From the NCBI RefSeq assembly GCF_029504575.1, contig NZ_JAQFII010000001.1:4099001-4163000 (forward strand): a stretch of DNA of 64,000 nucleotides, read 5' to 3'. Position 1 is the first letter of the stretch, and each line of letters opens with the position of its first letter. The notes beneath the pieces were generated by a model. That model was not told where the DNA came from, did not search any database, and saw only the letters and a program-made list of their open reading frames with translations. The DNA comes from Streptomyces sp. SPB162. Its GTDB lineage: Bacteria; Actinomycetota; Actinomycetes; Streptomycetales; Streptomycetaceae. Both the position numbers and the translations under genes were made by a program. Shown piece by piece: positions 33,435-42,129 of the stretch.

Positions 33435-34166
33435 ATGTCGACGACCCGCCACCTCATCAACCGGCAGCGGCGCCTGGCCGCCGCGCCGCCCGCGAGCCGG
33501 ACGCGCCCGGGACCGCCGCCGACGCCCGAACCGGACGAGCAGGATCAGGAGCCGGAACAGAACAGGCCGCGACAGAAGAAGGACGAGAAACCGGAGCGGA
33601 AGCCGAAGCTCGTGCCCAAGCCGTCGGGCAAGAAGCCCGACGGCAGCGGCAACGGCCCGCGCCGGGTAGTGGTGGCCCTCGGCGTGGTGACGGTGCTGCT
33701 CGGCGGGTTCGCCGGCTGGGCCGCCCTGGAGGCGGCCACCCTCCACGACACGGCGTCGACCCGCAATTCCGCCCTCACCGACACCGCCCGCACCAGCGAG
33801 GTCAAGGGCATGGTGACGCAGGCCGTGAACTCGGTCTTCTCCTACAACTACGCGGACACCGCCCGCACGGACCAGGCCGCGAAGAAGCTGCTGACCGGCA
33901 AGGCGGTGCAGCAGTACGCCGACATGCTCGCCCAGGTGCGCCAGCAGGCGCCGGTGCAGAAGCTCGTCCTGACGACGACGGTCACCGACAGCGGCGTCGA
34001 GCTGATCGACGGCGACCGGGCCCGGGTGCTGATCTTCGCGGACCAGCGGAACACCCGTACCGCCCCGAAGGAGGAGACGACCTACGCGGCGGCCATGTTC
34101 GCCGTGGACGCCGTCCACCAGGACGGCGGCTGGAAGATCAGCAACATCGACACGTTCAACCGCTGA
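33435..34166 (+). CDS. Mce-associated membrane protein, type B copy 2, with long charged cytoplasmic tail
   Basis: A 243-residue protein. Its cytoplasmic N-terminus (about 1-75) is a Pro/Glu/Lys-rich, disordered stretch (PEQNRPRQKKDEKPERKPK), longer than in the first B copy. A membrane helix (VVVALGVVTVLLGGFAGWA) and the external domain (SVFSYNYADTART...GGWKISNIDTF) follow. It is the last gene of the roughly 12-kb mce unit; no clear hairpin follows in the 40 bp before crcB. Confidence 0.85.
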   Translation: MSTTRHLINRQRRLAAAPPASRTRPGPPPTPEPDEQDQEPEQNRPRQKKDEKPERKPKLVPKPSGKKPDGSGNGPRRVVVALGVVTVLLGGFAGWAALEAATLHDTASTRNSALTDTARTSEVKGMVTQAVNSVFSYNYADTARTDQAAKKLLTGKAVQQYADMLAQVRQQAPVQKLVLTTTVTDSGVELIDGDRARVLIFADQRNTRTAPKEETTYAAAMFAVDAVHQDGGWKISNIDTFNR

Positions 34167-34206
34167 CCTGCGGGTCGCCGAAGCCCGGCCGGTATCGTGA
34201 CGCGCG

Positions 34207-34689
34207 ATGTCCCGTCACGAGGCTGCGCGCGAGCCCACCGACCCCGACGTCGACCTGCGCGTGCCGGCGCAGCGCGACGAGCTGCTGCGCCACCACGTCC
34301 AGGTCCTCGCCGTGATCTCGCTGGGCGGCGCGGCCGGCGCCTGCGCCCGGTACGGCGCCGCGCTGCTCCGCCCCACCCCGGCCGGCGGTTTCCCCTGGAC
34401 GACGCTGCTGGTCAACACCGTCGGCTGCGCGGTGATCGGGGTGTTCATGGTGCTGATCACCGAGGTGTGGACCGTGCACCGGCTGGTGCGGCCGTTCTTC
34501 GGGACCGGCGTGCTGGGCGGCTTCACCACCTTCTCCACCTACGCCGTGGACATCCGCGACCTGCTGGAGCACGGCGAGGCGGCCACGGGGCTCGCCTATC
34601 TGGCGGGGACGGCGCTCGCCGCCCTGGCGGCCGTATGGGCGGCCGCGACCCTGACCCGCCGTCTGGCGTCGCGAGGTGCGGCGCGGTGA
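34207..34689 (+). CDS. crcB: fluoride channel subunit FluC/CrcB, first of a pair
   Basis: A 160-residue membrane protein of the FluC family, which lets fluoride leave the cell. It has a hydrophilic N-terminal extension of about 35 residues, then four helices with the hallmark GGAAGACARYG, TTLLVNTVGC and GGFTTFSTYAVD motifs. Its stop overlaps the GTG of the second subunit; dual FluC genes form heterodimeric channels. No fluoride riboswitch is apparent upstream. Confidence 0.93.
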   Translation: MSRHEAAREPTDPDVDLRVPAQRDELLRHHVQVLAVISLGGAAGACARYGAALLRPTPAGGFPWTTLLVNTVGCAVIGVFMVLITEVWTVHRLVRPFFGTGVLGGFTTFSTYAVDIRDLLEHGEAATGLAYLAGTALAALAAVWAAATLTRRLASRGAAR

Positions 34690-35060
34690 ACTGGCTGCTC
34701 GTCATCGCCGGAGCCGCCGTCGGCGCCCCGCTGCGCTACCTCACCGACCGTCTGGTCCAGGCCCGGCACGCGACGGCCTTCCCGTGGGGAACCTTCACCG
34801 TCAACGTGGCGGGCTGCCTGGTGCTCGGGATCGTCACCGGCGCGGTGACCGCCGGGGCCGCCTCGTCCTCCGCGCAGCTGCTGCTGGGCACCGGCCTGTG
34901 CGGGGCGCTGACGACGTACTCGACGTTCTCGTTCGAGACGCTGCGGCTGGCCGAGCGGGGGGACCGGTTCTTCGCCGCCGCGAACGTGGCGGCGAGCATC
35001 ACCGCCGGGCTCGGAGCCGTCTACACCGGCGTGGCCCTCGCCCAGGCGCTGTGGGGCTGA
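34686..35060 (+). CDS. crcB: fluoride channel subunit FluC/CrcB, second of a pair
   Basis: A 124-residue four-helix protein with GAAVGAPLRYLTD, GTFTVNVAGC and ALTTYSTFSFE motifs. GTG start at 34686 overlaps the first subunit's stop, so expression is coupled and the two probably pair one to one in the channel. It ends 24 bp from the converging CorA-type gene. Confidence 0.93.
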   Translation: MNWLLVIAGAAVGAPLRYLTDRLVQARHATAFPWGTFTVNVAGCLVLGIVTGAVTAGAASSSAQLLLGTGLCGALTTYSTFSFETLRLAERGDRFFAAANVAASITAGLGAVYTGVALAQALWG

Positions 35061-35084
35061 CCTGGGGGGCCTCCGAAAGCGTCC

Positions 35085-36239
35085 TCACAGCCAGTTGCGC
35101 CGTTTGAAGACCATGTACAGCCCGACGCAGACCACCCCCATCAGCCCGATGGCGAACGGGTAGCCGAAGACCCACTTCAGCTCGGGCATGGATGCGAAGT
35201 TCATGCCGTAGACGGTGCCGATCAGGGTCGGGGCGAAGAGGATGGCCGCCCAGGACGAGATCTTCTTGATCTCGTCGTTCTGGGCGTTGCTGGCCTCGGC
35301 GAGCTGCTTCATCTCCTCGTTCTGCGCCTGGGTGACCAGGGTGGCGTTGACGGCGAGGATGTCCGCGATCATCTGCCGGAACCCGTCCACCCGCTCGACG
35401 ACGGTGGTGGCGTGGTCGTCCACATCGCGCAGGTAGCGCCGCAGCTCCTGGTCGGTGCCGTACTTCTCGAAACCGGCGGTCAGCGCCGAGAGGATGCTCA
35501 GCAGCGGGCGGGTGGCGCGCTGGAACTCGACGACCTCGCGGGACAGCTCGTAGATGCGGCGCGAGACCTTGGGGTCGCCGCCGAAGACCTCGGTCTCGAT
35601 CTCGTCGATGTCGTTCTGCAGACCGGCGATGACCGGCGCGTACCCGTCGACCACGGAGTCGAGCACGGCGTAGAGCACCGCCTCGGGGCCGAGCCGCAGC
35701 AGCTCGGGATCGGCCTCCAGCCGGGCGCGCACGGTCGACAGGTCCGGGGACTGGCTGTGCCGGACGGTGAGGACGAACTCCGGGCCGACGAAGAGGTGCA
35801 GCTCGCCGAAGTCGACCTCCTCGGCGTCGTCCAGGTAGCGGGCGGCGCGCAGCACGACGAAGAGGGTGTCGCCGTAGCGCTCCAGCTTCGGTCGCTGATG
35901 GGCGACGACGGCGTCCTCGACGGCCAGCTCGTGCAGCCCGAAAGCCTCGGCGGCGGCCAGCAGCTGGGCCTCGGCCGGCCGGTAGAGGCCGATCCAGGCC
36001 ATGGCGTCCGGTGTGTCGGGCAATTTCCGGTAGGCCTCGGCGAGGGTGGCCGGGGTGTCGATCCGGCGGCCGTCGCGGTAGAGCGCCGCGTCGATCACGC
36101 TGTTCTCCACCGGCCCGGAGTCCGTGGTCTCGTCCGCCGCGTGCCGGGGTTCCATCGAGCGCTCGGGGGCCGCCGCCTCGGCCTGTTCTCGCTGGTCACG
36201 CTTGTGCGGGCGCAGTGCCCTGGGACGCCGGTCCGTCAT
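35085..36239 (-). CDS. CorA-family divalent metal ion transporter
   Basis: A 384-residue protein with a large cytoplasmic funnel domain and two C-terminal helices. The signature YGMN is followed by FASMPELKWVFGYP and the terminal MVFKRRNWL. This family moves Mg2+, Co2+ or Zn2+; substrate cannot be decided here. ATG at 36239 has AGGAAAG upstream; the frame opens earlier at a GTG (36278) without a ribosome site. Confidence 0.92.
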   Translation of the reverse strand: MTDRRPRALRPHKRDQREQAEAAAPERSMEPRHAADETTDSGPVENSVIDAALYRDGRRIDTPATLAEAYRKLPDTPDAMAWIGLYRPAEAQLLAAAEAFGLHELAVEDAVVAHQRPKLERYGDTLFVVLRAARYLDDAEEVDFGELHLFVGPEFVLTVRHSQSPDLSTVRARLEADPELLRLGPEAVLYAVLDSVVDGYAPVIAGLQNDIDEIETEVFGGDPKVSRRIYELSREVVEFQRATRPLLSILSALTAGFEKYGTDQELRRYLRDVDDHATTVVERVDGFRQMIADILAVNATLVTQAQNEEMKQLAEASNAQNDEIKKISSWAAILFAPTLIGTVYGMNFASMPELKWVFGYPFAIGLMGVVCVGLYMVFKRRNWL

Positions 36240-36430
36240 GGCGGGCTCTTTCCTGGCGGAGCGGAGCTGCTCGGTCACCCATCACGCTACGGGGGCGCGA
36301 CGCGAATACCCGGGGCCGTTGGTCCGTCCGGGTGGTGTTGATAGGACAAGCGGCGCGGATCCCGCGATCGTCCCGCCCCGTCCACATGATGAGGGACATA
36401 CGCAGACCAACCGATCGAAAGCGAGGGGCC

Positions 36431-36826
36431 GTGGCCACCGCAACGAGCACCGCACCTGCCGGGACCAGCAAGGTCGCGCAACTCTGGACTCTCTTCCTCG
36501 GCGTTCTCGCCGGGATCCGCACCGCGCTGCGGCTCACCACTCCGGCCCGTGCCGCCGGCCGGCAGCCCCGGACGTCCGAGCGGCCCGCACCGGTCGTCCC
36601 GCCGGCGCGCCACGCGGCCTTCGACTGCTTTGCCGGGAGCGAGACCCGCCGCGAACGGTCCCTGCCGCCCACCATCAAGCAGCGCATCCGGGCCGAGGCC
36701 CACGGCGCCTCACCTGTCTCCCGCCAGCGCACCGCCGGCCTCGGCGAGACGGCCGGCCCGGCTGTCGGCGCCCCCGCCCCGGTTCCGGCGGACGAGCGCT
36801 TCGACCGCCTCCCCTGCGCGGCCTGA
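36431..36826 (+). CDS. hypothetical protein
   Basis: A putative 131-residue protein from a GTG after GCGAGGGG. It has one weakly hydrophobic segment (VAQLWTLFLGVLAGIRTAL, about 14-32) followed by an Ala/Pro/Arg-rich region without known domains. The codon pattern and ribosome site support it modestly; a non-coding stretch is possible. Confidence 0.4.
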   Translation: MATATSTAPAGTSKVAQLWTLFLGVLAGIRTALRLTTPARAAGRQPRTSERPAPVVPPARHAAFDCFAGSETRRERSLPPTIKQRIRAEAHGASPVSRQRTAGLGETAGPAVGAPAPVPADERFDRLPCAA

Positions 36827-37065
36827 CCCAACCCGGAGCGACCCGGTTGACCGCCTGAACCGGTAGGTGAACCGGCCCGTGCACCGGCCCGCGTGAACCA
36901 GTACGCAGGAACCGGCAGCCCCCGCAACTCCCCTGACGTCACCGACCACATGTCGTGTCGAGACCGCCTCCCCCGGAGCGCGGGAACCTCCACGGCCCGT
37001 GATCAACCCGCCCTCCGCACGGGGGCGGCAGCGCGCACCCGACTCGCGCCTGGTAGGTATGGCCG

Positions 37066-37668
37066 GTGCGATTCGAGACTGTGCCGATGCCGTCGACCGT
37101 CCGGGCCAGGCCACGCGACCCCCGCGGCTATCCCGTCCCGGCCATCACCCCGTGGGACGGTGACGAGCCGCAGTTCGCGCTGACGGACTACGGCCGCAGC
37201 GCCGACTGCGCCCGCCTGCGGCGGTGTTCCGTCTGCGACACGCTGATGCGGCCAGGACCTGTGTGGCGCGTGGTCGCCGCCTCGGAGAGCGCCGCGATCG
37301 CCGACGCGCTGGCCGCCGGGCGGCCGTACCGCAATCTCGCCCCCACCCTGGAGGGCCCGGGGCACCGCGCCTGCATGCTGTACGCCTCGATGGTCTGCCC
37401 CTACCTGGCCCGTCCGAACGCGCGCCGCGGACTGTCGGCGCTGCGACCCGACGAGATGACCGAGCACGTCGTCCGCGGTGCGGCGCGGGGTGCGAACGGC
37501 GCGGTGGTGGGCTTCGGCGACTACGAGTTCGCCGTCACCGAAACGCAGGTCCTGTTCCGCTTCCTCGACGTCGTCGAGTACCTGCCGCACGAGACGTCCG
37601 ACGCGCACCTCGAAGAGCTGCGCGCCGAACTCGCCGCCGGGGACCGGCCAGGGGATCAGCCGCGGTAG
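37066..37668 (+). CDS. hypothetical protein with Cys/His motif
   Basis: An unrecognised protein of about 200 residues (GTG at 37066, or 193 from the ATG at 37087). It has RRCSVCDTLM and, about 45 residues on, GHRACMLYASMVCPYLARP, which together could bind a metal or cluster (Cys-X2-Cys plus His and two Cys). The C-terminal part, GFGDYEFAVTETQVLFRFLDVVEYLPHE, looks like a folded alpha/beta domain. No signal or membrane segment. Its 3' end overlaps the converging lipoprotein gene by 13 bp. Confidence 0.72.
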   Translation: MRFETVPMPSTVRARPRDPRGYPVPAITPWDGDEPQFALTDYGRSADCARLRRCSVCDTLMRPGPVWRVVAASESAAIADALAAGRPYRNLAPTLEGPGHRACMLYASMVCPYLARPNARRGLSALRPDEMTEHVVRGAARGANGAVVGFGDYEFAVTETQVLFRFLDVVEYLPHETSDAHLEELRAELAAGDRPGDQPR

Positions 37669-38780
37669 GTGGGCAGCCCCGTGTACGTGGAGACCAGCTT
37701 CGGCGCGGCCGAGCCCTTCGTGGAGAGCGTGACGATGCCGGCCCGGGTCCTGGCGGCGATGGTGCCGCCGTCCGGGGAGAAGGCGGGCTCGGTGTAGTCC
37801 GTGGTGGCGTTCGGCGTCAGGTCCCGGAAGACCGGCCCCGAGTCCGTCGAGCGCTCCAGGAACAGGTGGTCGTGGCCGCCGACCGAGCGGACGAAGACGA
37901 TCTCCTCGGCGTCGGCGTGCGACATCGCCGGCTGCGAGCCGTGGGTGAGCGCGGACCCTCCCTGGCGGAGGTAGTCGTCGCGGATGAAGACCTCACCGGT
38001 GGCGGAGTTCGCGTACACGGCGCTGCCGTGGGTGCCGCCCGCGCTCGGCCAGGCGTTGCCGGTCTGCGGGAGGGGCTTGACGTCCTCCCCGGACTCGCCG
38101 TTCAGGGTGAGCTTCTTCGGCGTCCCGTTGACGGCGGTCGCGGGAACGGTGTCCAGCTGGGACACCCCGTTCTTCCGAACCGCGAAGAGGATGTTGTTAC
38201 GGCCGGACAGCTCCGGCACCGACTCGTACCCCGTCACCTGCCACGTCGGGTGCGACCAGTTCTGCCCGCCCGGGTTACGGGCGACGGTGACGCGCCCGCT
38301 CCCGTTCGGGTTGGCGACCGCGAGGTTTCCCGAGCCGTCGATGAAGACGGCCTTTCGGCCGTCTGGGGACCAGGCCAGGTCCCTGACGGCGGTGCCGAAG
38401 TCCACCCGGGTGCCGTTCATGACCACGTACCGGGTTCCGTCGCTGATGGTCAGCCCGCCGTGCGCCGTCCCGTTCAGGACCGGGTTGCGCGAGCCGGCCG
38501 GCGGAGCGGGCGTACCCGTGGGCGTGCTCGTCGGCGGGTTCGTGGGCGTGCCGGTCGGCGTGCTGCCGGGAGCGCTCGTGGGTGTGCTCGCGGGTGTGGA
38601 TCCGCCGACCGGGGAGGTGGCGGAGGCGCTCGCGGTCGGGGCGCCGGTGGCGGGTGCGGTGGCGGTCGCCCGCGCGCCCGTCGCCGGGTCGCAGCCGGTG
38701 AGGAGCGCCGCGGTGGCGGCGGTGAGGGTGGCGGTGATCGCGACGGCGACGGCGGTGCTGCTACGGGTACGAGCGGACAT
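37656..38780 (-). CDS. lipoprotein with predicted TolB-like beta-propeller
   Basis: A 374-residue lipoprotein. The signal ends in lipobox ALLTGCD (Cys about 30), followed by an extracytoplasmic Thr/Pro/Ser/Ala linker (about 35-100) built of STPT/GTPT repeats. The rest shows propeller-like repeats (LAWSPDGRKAVFID, EPAFSPDGGTIAAR) of the WD40/TolB kind. Role unknown; probably a surface-exposed binding protein. It is divergent from the sigma-factor gene. Confidence 0.8.
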   Translation of the reverse strand: MSARTRSSTAVAVAITATLTAATAALLTGCDPATGARATATAPATGAPTASASATSPVGGSTPASTPTSAPGSTPTGTPTNPPTSTPTGTPAPPAGSRNPVLNGTAHGGLTISDGTRYVVMNGTRVDFGTAVRDLAWSPDGRKAVFIDGSGNLAVANPNGSGRVTVARNPGGQNWSHPTWQVTGYESVPELSGRNNILFAVRKNGVSQLDTVPATAVNGTPKKLTLNGESGEDVKPLPQTGNAWPSAGGTHGSAVYANSATGEVFIRDDYLRQGGSALTHGSQPAMSHADAEEIVFVRSVGGHDHLFLERSTDSGPVFRDLTPNATTDYTEPAFSPDGGTIAARTRAGIVTLSTKGSAAPKLVSTYTGLPTYRG

Positions 38781-38952
38781 GAGCGGTTCCCCCCCAGGGA
38801 CGTTGATAGGAGAAGTGTTGCGATCACACGTCCGCGGCCTGTGTGGCGGGTGTCACAGGAGTGCAACACCCGTCGGAAAAATCGTGGGTGTGTGGTCGTT
38901 AGGTCGGGGTAGGCGGGTGCTATTGCCGGTTGCTCCTGGGAGGATGAGGAAC

Positions 38953-39855
38953 ATGACAGCGCTAGTGAACTCGGCCGACACCGCTGTGGTCTCCGACGCA
39001 GACGTGATCGACGGCCCGACCACGGGCGGCTGTGCCTCGTCGGTGACGGAGCTGCCGTGGATCGAAGAGGCGGGCAAGGTCGCGCCGAAGGATGCGCGCG
39101 CCCTGTCGAAGTTGTTCTTCGACCGCCTGCAGACCTTGGAAGAGGGGACGCGCGACCACCAGTACGCGCGCAACACCCTGATCGAGCTGAACCTGTCTCT
39201 GGTCAGGTTCGCCGCCGGCCGGTTCCGCAACCGGTCGGAGGACATGGAGGACATCGTCCAGGTCGGCACGATCGGCCTGATAAAGGCGATCGACCGGTTC
39301 GACCTGTCGCGCGAAGTCGAGTTCACCACGTTCGCCATCCCGTACATCTCGGGGGAGATCAAGCGGTTCTTCCGGGACACCAGCTGGGCCGTGCACGTGC
39401 CGCGGAGCCTCCAGGAGCGCCGGATCGCGCTGGCGCAGGCGAAGGACGCGCTCGCCCAGCGGATGGACCGCTCCCCGACCACCGCGGAGCTGGCCGAATA
39501 CCTGGACCTGACCCCGGCCGAGGTGAACGAGGGCCTGGTCGCCAGCAACGGCTACACCGCCGGCTCCCTGGACCTCCCCTCGGGCGAGAACAACGAGGAA
39601 GCCGCGGGCAGCTCGTTCGTCGACCGGCTCGGTGAGGACGACCCGGGCATGGAGGCCGTCGAGAACCTGCAGGCCCTCAAACCGCTGATGGCCGAACTCG
39701 GCGAGCGTGACCGCGCCATCCTGCGGATGCGCTTCGGCCAGGAGATGACGCAGTCCGAGATCGGCGCCGAGCTCGGCGTCTCCCAGATGCACGTCTCCCG
39801 GCTGCTGACCCGCACCCTGACCCGGCTGCGCGCCGGGCTGCTCACCCAGGCGTAG
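38953..39855 (+). CDS. SigB/SigF-type RNA polymerase sigma factor
   Basis: A 300-residue group 3 sigma factor. Region 2 spans NLSLVRFAAGRFRNRSEDMEDIVQVGTIGL ... FDLSREVEFTTFAIPYISG, region 3 contains SPTTAELAEYLDL, and region 4 ends MRFGQEMTQSEIGAELGVSQMHVSRLLTR. Streptomyces has several of these, active in stress and spore development and controlled by RsbW-like anti-sigmas and STAS antagonists; which one this is cannot be said. ATG at 38953 is preferred because GGGAGG is nine bases upstream; an ATG at 38944 abuts that sequence. Confidence 0.94.
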   Translation: MTALVNSADTAVVSDADVIDGPTTGGCASSVTELPWIEEAGKVAPKDARALSKLFFDRLQTLEEGTRDHQYARNTLIELNLSLVRFAAGRFRNRSEDMEDIVQVGTIGLIKAIDRFDLSREVEFTTFAIPYISGEIKRFFRDTSWAVHVPRSLQERRIALAQAKDALAQRMDRSPTTAELAEYLDLTPAEVNEGLVASNGYTAGSLDLPSGENNEEAAGSSFVDRLGEDDPGMEAVENLQALKPLMAELGERDRAILRMRFGQEMTQSEIGAELGVSQMHVSRLLTRTLTRLRAGLLTQA

Positions 39856-39861
39856 GAACCG

Positions 39862-39912
39862 CCGACACGAAGGTCCCCGCTGGGCACTGCCCGGCGGGGA
39901 CCTTCGTGTCGG
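39862..39912. terminator. hairpin between the sigma-factor gene and the DUF5949 gene
   Basis: Perfect 19-bp arms, starting CCGACACGAAGG and ending CCTTCGTGTCGG, surround a 13-base loop. It begins seven bases after the sigma-factor stop and serves both converging genes. Confidence 0.8.
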
Positions 39913-39927
39913 TGCGGGCCGGGGCGG

Positions 39928-40431
39928 TCAGCCCTGCAGGGAACCGACCGGCACGAAGCAGTGCGCGGAGCCGGCGAGCATCGTCTCGTCGCCCACGAAG
40001 GACTTGAGCAGTTCTTCGCCGACCGGCCTCCCCGGCGCCGCCGCCGGCCACGGCCGGGTGGCGAACATGAAATACACCATGCCGCGCTCACGCGCCGCGA
40101 CCACCCACTGATCGGGCACGGGGCAGGCGGCGTGCAGGTAGGGCATGGTCAGGACGGCCTGGCCGCCCTCGACCAGAAGCTTGACGGGGGCCTTCGGCAG
40201 CTGGGCGATGTCCAGCACGGCCCCGCCGATCGGCAGGCCGACCTCCTCCAGCGCCGCCGTGATGGCGCTCTCCGCGACCTCGGGGCCGCCCGCGACGTCG
40301 CCGAGGGAGTAGGCCAGGAGGAACGCGATGTCCCGTTCGTCCTCGATGTGCACGCCGGCCCAGGGGATCACCGCGAGGGTGCCCATCTGGCTCTGACGCG
40401 TGATGTCCGGAGCGGTACTGGTCTGACTCAT
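39928..40431 (-). CDS. DUF5949 family protein
   Basis: A 167-residue soluble protein that matches the Streptomyces DUF5949 family as I recall it: GTLAVIPWAGVHIEDERDIAFLLAYSLGD, PVKLLVEGGQAVLTMPYLHA, CPVPDQW and GDETMLAGSAHCFVPVGSL. Function unknown. ATG at 40431. It converges on the sigma-factor gene. Confidence 0.82.
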   Translation of the reverse strand: MSQTSTAPDITRQSQMGTLAVIPWAGVHIEDERDIAFLLAYSLGDVAGGPEVAESAITAALEEVGLPIGGAVLDIAQLPKAPVKLLVEGGQAVLTMPYLHAACPVPDQWVVAARERGMVYFMFATRPWPAAAPGRPVGEELLKSFVGDETMLAGSAHCFVPVGSLQG

Positions 40432-40806
40432 GGCAACGGACTGTAACGGCGGTCCGGCCCGACCCGTCCCGCATGTCACCTGACCGAGCGAGTCCGGGGC
40501 CGTAAACCCACCGAACGAGGTCTTGTCGATCGCACATGCGATACGACGGTATGTCGGAACAAAGGTGTCGTTACCGCTCCACCGCCCGTGTCCGGCCAGG
40601 ACGGCGGTCGTTGGACAGGGCGCATCACCCCCGCGCAAAGGCTCCGGAGCGTCCAAGCTTCGGGGCCTTTGGCGTCGGGCCGTCCTCACCGGCGGTGACG
40701 TTCATCAGTTCAGCTCAACCTGCGTGACCATGCGGCGTTCACCCGCGTTGCGCAGGCGTCAATGCCGCAGGATCTGCGGCCGGGTTTCATCATCAAGGAG
40801 ATTTCG
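40432..40806. promoter_or_regulatory. 375-bp upstream region of a chaplin gene with a sigma-BldN-like promoter candidate
   Basis: No gene is seen here. CGTGAC (40723-40728) and CGTTGC (40746-40751) are separated by 17 bp, close to the sigma-BldN pattern (about CGTAAC-N16-CGTTGA) recalled for chaplin and rodlin promoters. A small palindrome ATCGCA-CA-TGCGAT lies at 40529-40542. The chaplin start codon is 55 bp beyond the -10-like box. Confidence 0.35.
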
Positions 40807-41067
40807 ATGTCGCGTATCGCCAAGGCAGCAGCCATCACCGCCGCGGCCGGTGCCGTTCTGGCCGGAGGCGCCGGCATTGCCGCCGCCGACGCCGACGCCC
40901 AGGGTGCTGCGATCGGTTCCCCCGGCGTTCTGTCCGGCAACCTCATCCAGGTCCCCGTTCACGTGCCGGTCAACATCTGCGGTAACACCATCAACGTGGT
41001 CGGTCTCCTGAACCCGGCGTTCGGCAACCACTGCGAGAACGTCTCGGGCGGCCACGAGGCCTGGTAG
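40807..41067 (+). CDS. short chaplin
   Basis: An 86-residue secreted hydrophobic coat protein. A signal peptide (to about GIAAADA) is followed by one chaplin domain: GSPGVLSGNLIQVPVHVPVNICGNTINVVGLLNPAFGNHC, with the usual two Cys. A short polar tail (ENVSGGHEAW) follows, which is longer than in most short chaplins. Chaplins self-assemble into amyloid fibrils that make aerial hyphae and spores hydrophobic. ATG at 40807 after AAGGAG. Confidence 0.95.
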   Translation: MSRIAKAAAITAAAGAVLAGGAGIAAADADAQGAAIGSPGVLSGNLIQVPVHVPVNICGNTINVVGLLNPAFGNHCENVSGGHEAW

Positions 41068-41174
41068 TCCCGGCTCCCCAGCTGAGGGGCCGCCGGACGG
41101 GCCGGGCGGGACGACGTACGACCGTCCTGACACCCGTCCGTCCAGCGGCTCGGGGCGAATGCCCCATCCAAGAG

Positions 41175-41209
41175 TGCGGCCTCCCGCGATGCTTTCGCGG
41201 GAGGCCGCA
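41175..41209. terminator. hairpin between the chaplin gene and melC2
   Basis: Perfect 15-bp arms TGCGGCCTCCCGCGA and TCGCGGGAGGCCGCA surround a TGCTT loop. It lies between the chaplin gene and the converging tyrosinase gene. Confidence 0.75.
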
Positions 41210-41239
41210 GTCGTCTGTCCGCTGCCGGTCCGGAGCGGG

Positions 41240-42110
41240 TCAGTTCTCCTCGTAGCGGTAGATGTTCTGCAGGTTCATGACCTCGGACGGCTTGGTCCGC
41301 CACGGCGGCATGGGCTCGTTGAAGCTGATGACGCGGCCGTGCTCCGGGTCGGAGGCGTTCAGCGGCCGGGTCGGCAGATAGCCCGACTTCGGGTGCAGGC
41401 GCTGCCAGCGCAGCCAGATGAGGTCGATGAAGGCGTGGTGCAGCCAGAAGACCGGGTCGTTGGGTGAGGTGGCGCCGGTCATGTGGCCGCCGATCCACTG
41501 GTGCACCCGGTTGTGCAGCGACCCGCCCTGCGCCTCGCCGACCGTCCACCCCTCCAGCCTGTTGCGGAACCCGCGGGTACTGGCGGTGGAGTTCCACGGG
41601 GCGGCGTCGTAGAGCGGGTCCGCGATCACCTTGGCGAGTTCCGCCTTCGTGGGCAGCCCGATCGGGCGGTCCGGGCGGCCGAACTGCCGTGTCAGGTACC
41701 TCTCCTCCGTCACACCGACGGAGATCCGCCAGTTGCCGCGGGAGTAGGCGAAGGGGCCGGTCATGACCTGGCCGTCGGACGTGCGGCCGTCGCCGCCCAG
41801 GACAGTCGGACGCCCAGATCGAGGAGGATTTCGAGTTGTCCCGCGTCCAGTCCCAGTAGGGCAGGGTGACGCTCGGCTCCACGGACTGCAGCCGGCGTTC
41901 GAACTCCAGGAGGAGCCGGCGGTGCCACGGGAAGAACGTGGGCGCCATGTGGCCGACCCGGAGCCCGGTGTCCCCGTCGGAGACGTAGTACTGACCGTGT
42001 ATCCGGACGAATTCGTCGTAGATGCCCTTGCTCTTCAGTTTCAGGACCGCGCGGACGAAGTTCGCCCGCTGGGCGCTGGTCAGGTTCTTCTGGTTCTGGC
42101 GGATGTACAC
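41240..42110 (-). pseudogene. melC2: tyrosinase MelC2, frameshifted
   Basis: A copper monophenol oxidase that makes melanin; about 289 residues when repaired. The CuA site has His in FVRIHGQYY, VGHMAPTF and FFPWHRR; the CuB site has HNRVHQWIGGHM and FWLHHAFIDLIW. The LPYWDWTRDNS motif is intact. One extra base at 41801-41804 (TGTC on the coding strand where three bases are expected after IWASD) shifts the frame before MTGPFAYSRGNW. Both parts keep the family consensus. The GTG start is 20 bp after melC1. If the shift is real, the strain cannot make melanin from this locus. Confidence 0.9.
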
Positions 42111-42129
42111 CGTCTCGGCCCTTTCGCGG

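Noticed and set aside
34167..34206. Fluoride riboswitch ahead of crcB
   Set aside because: Only 40 bp separate the genes and no fluoride-riboswitch core could be seen.
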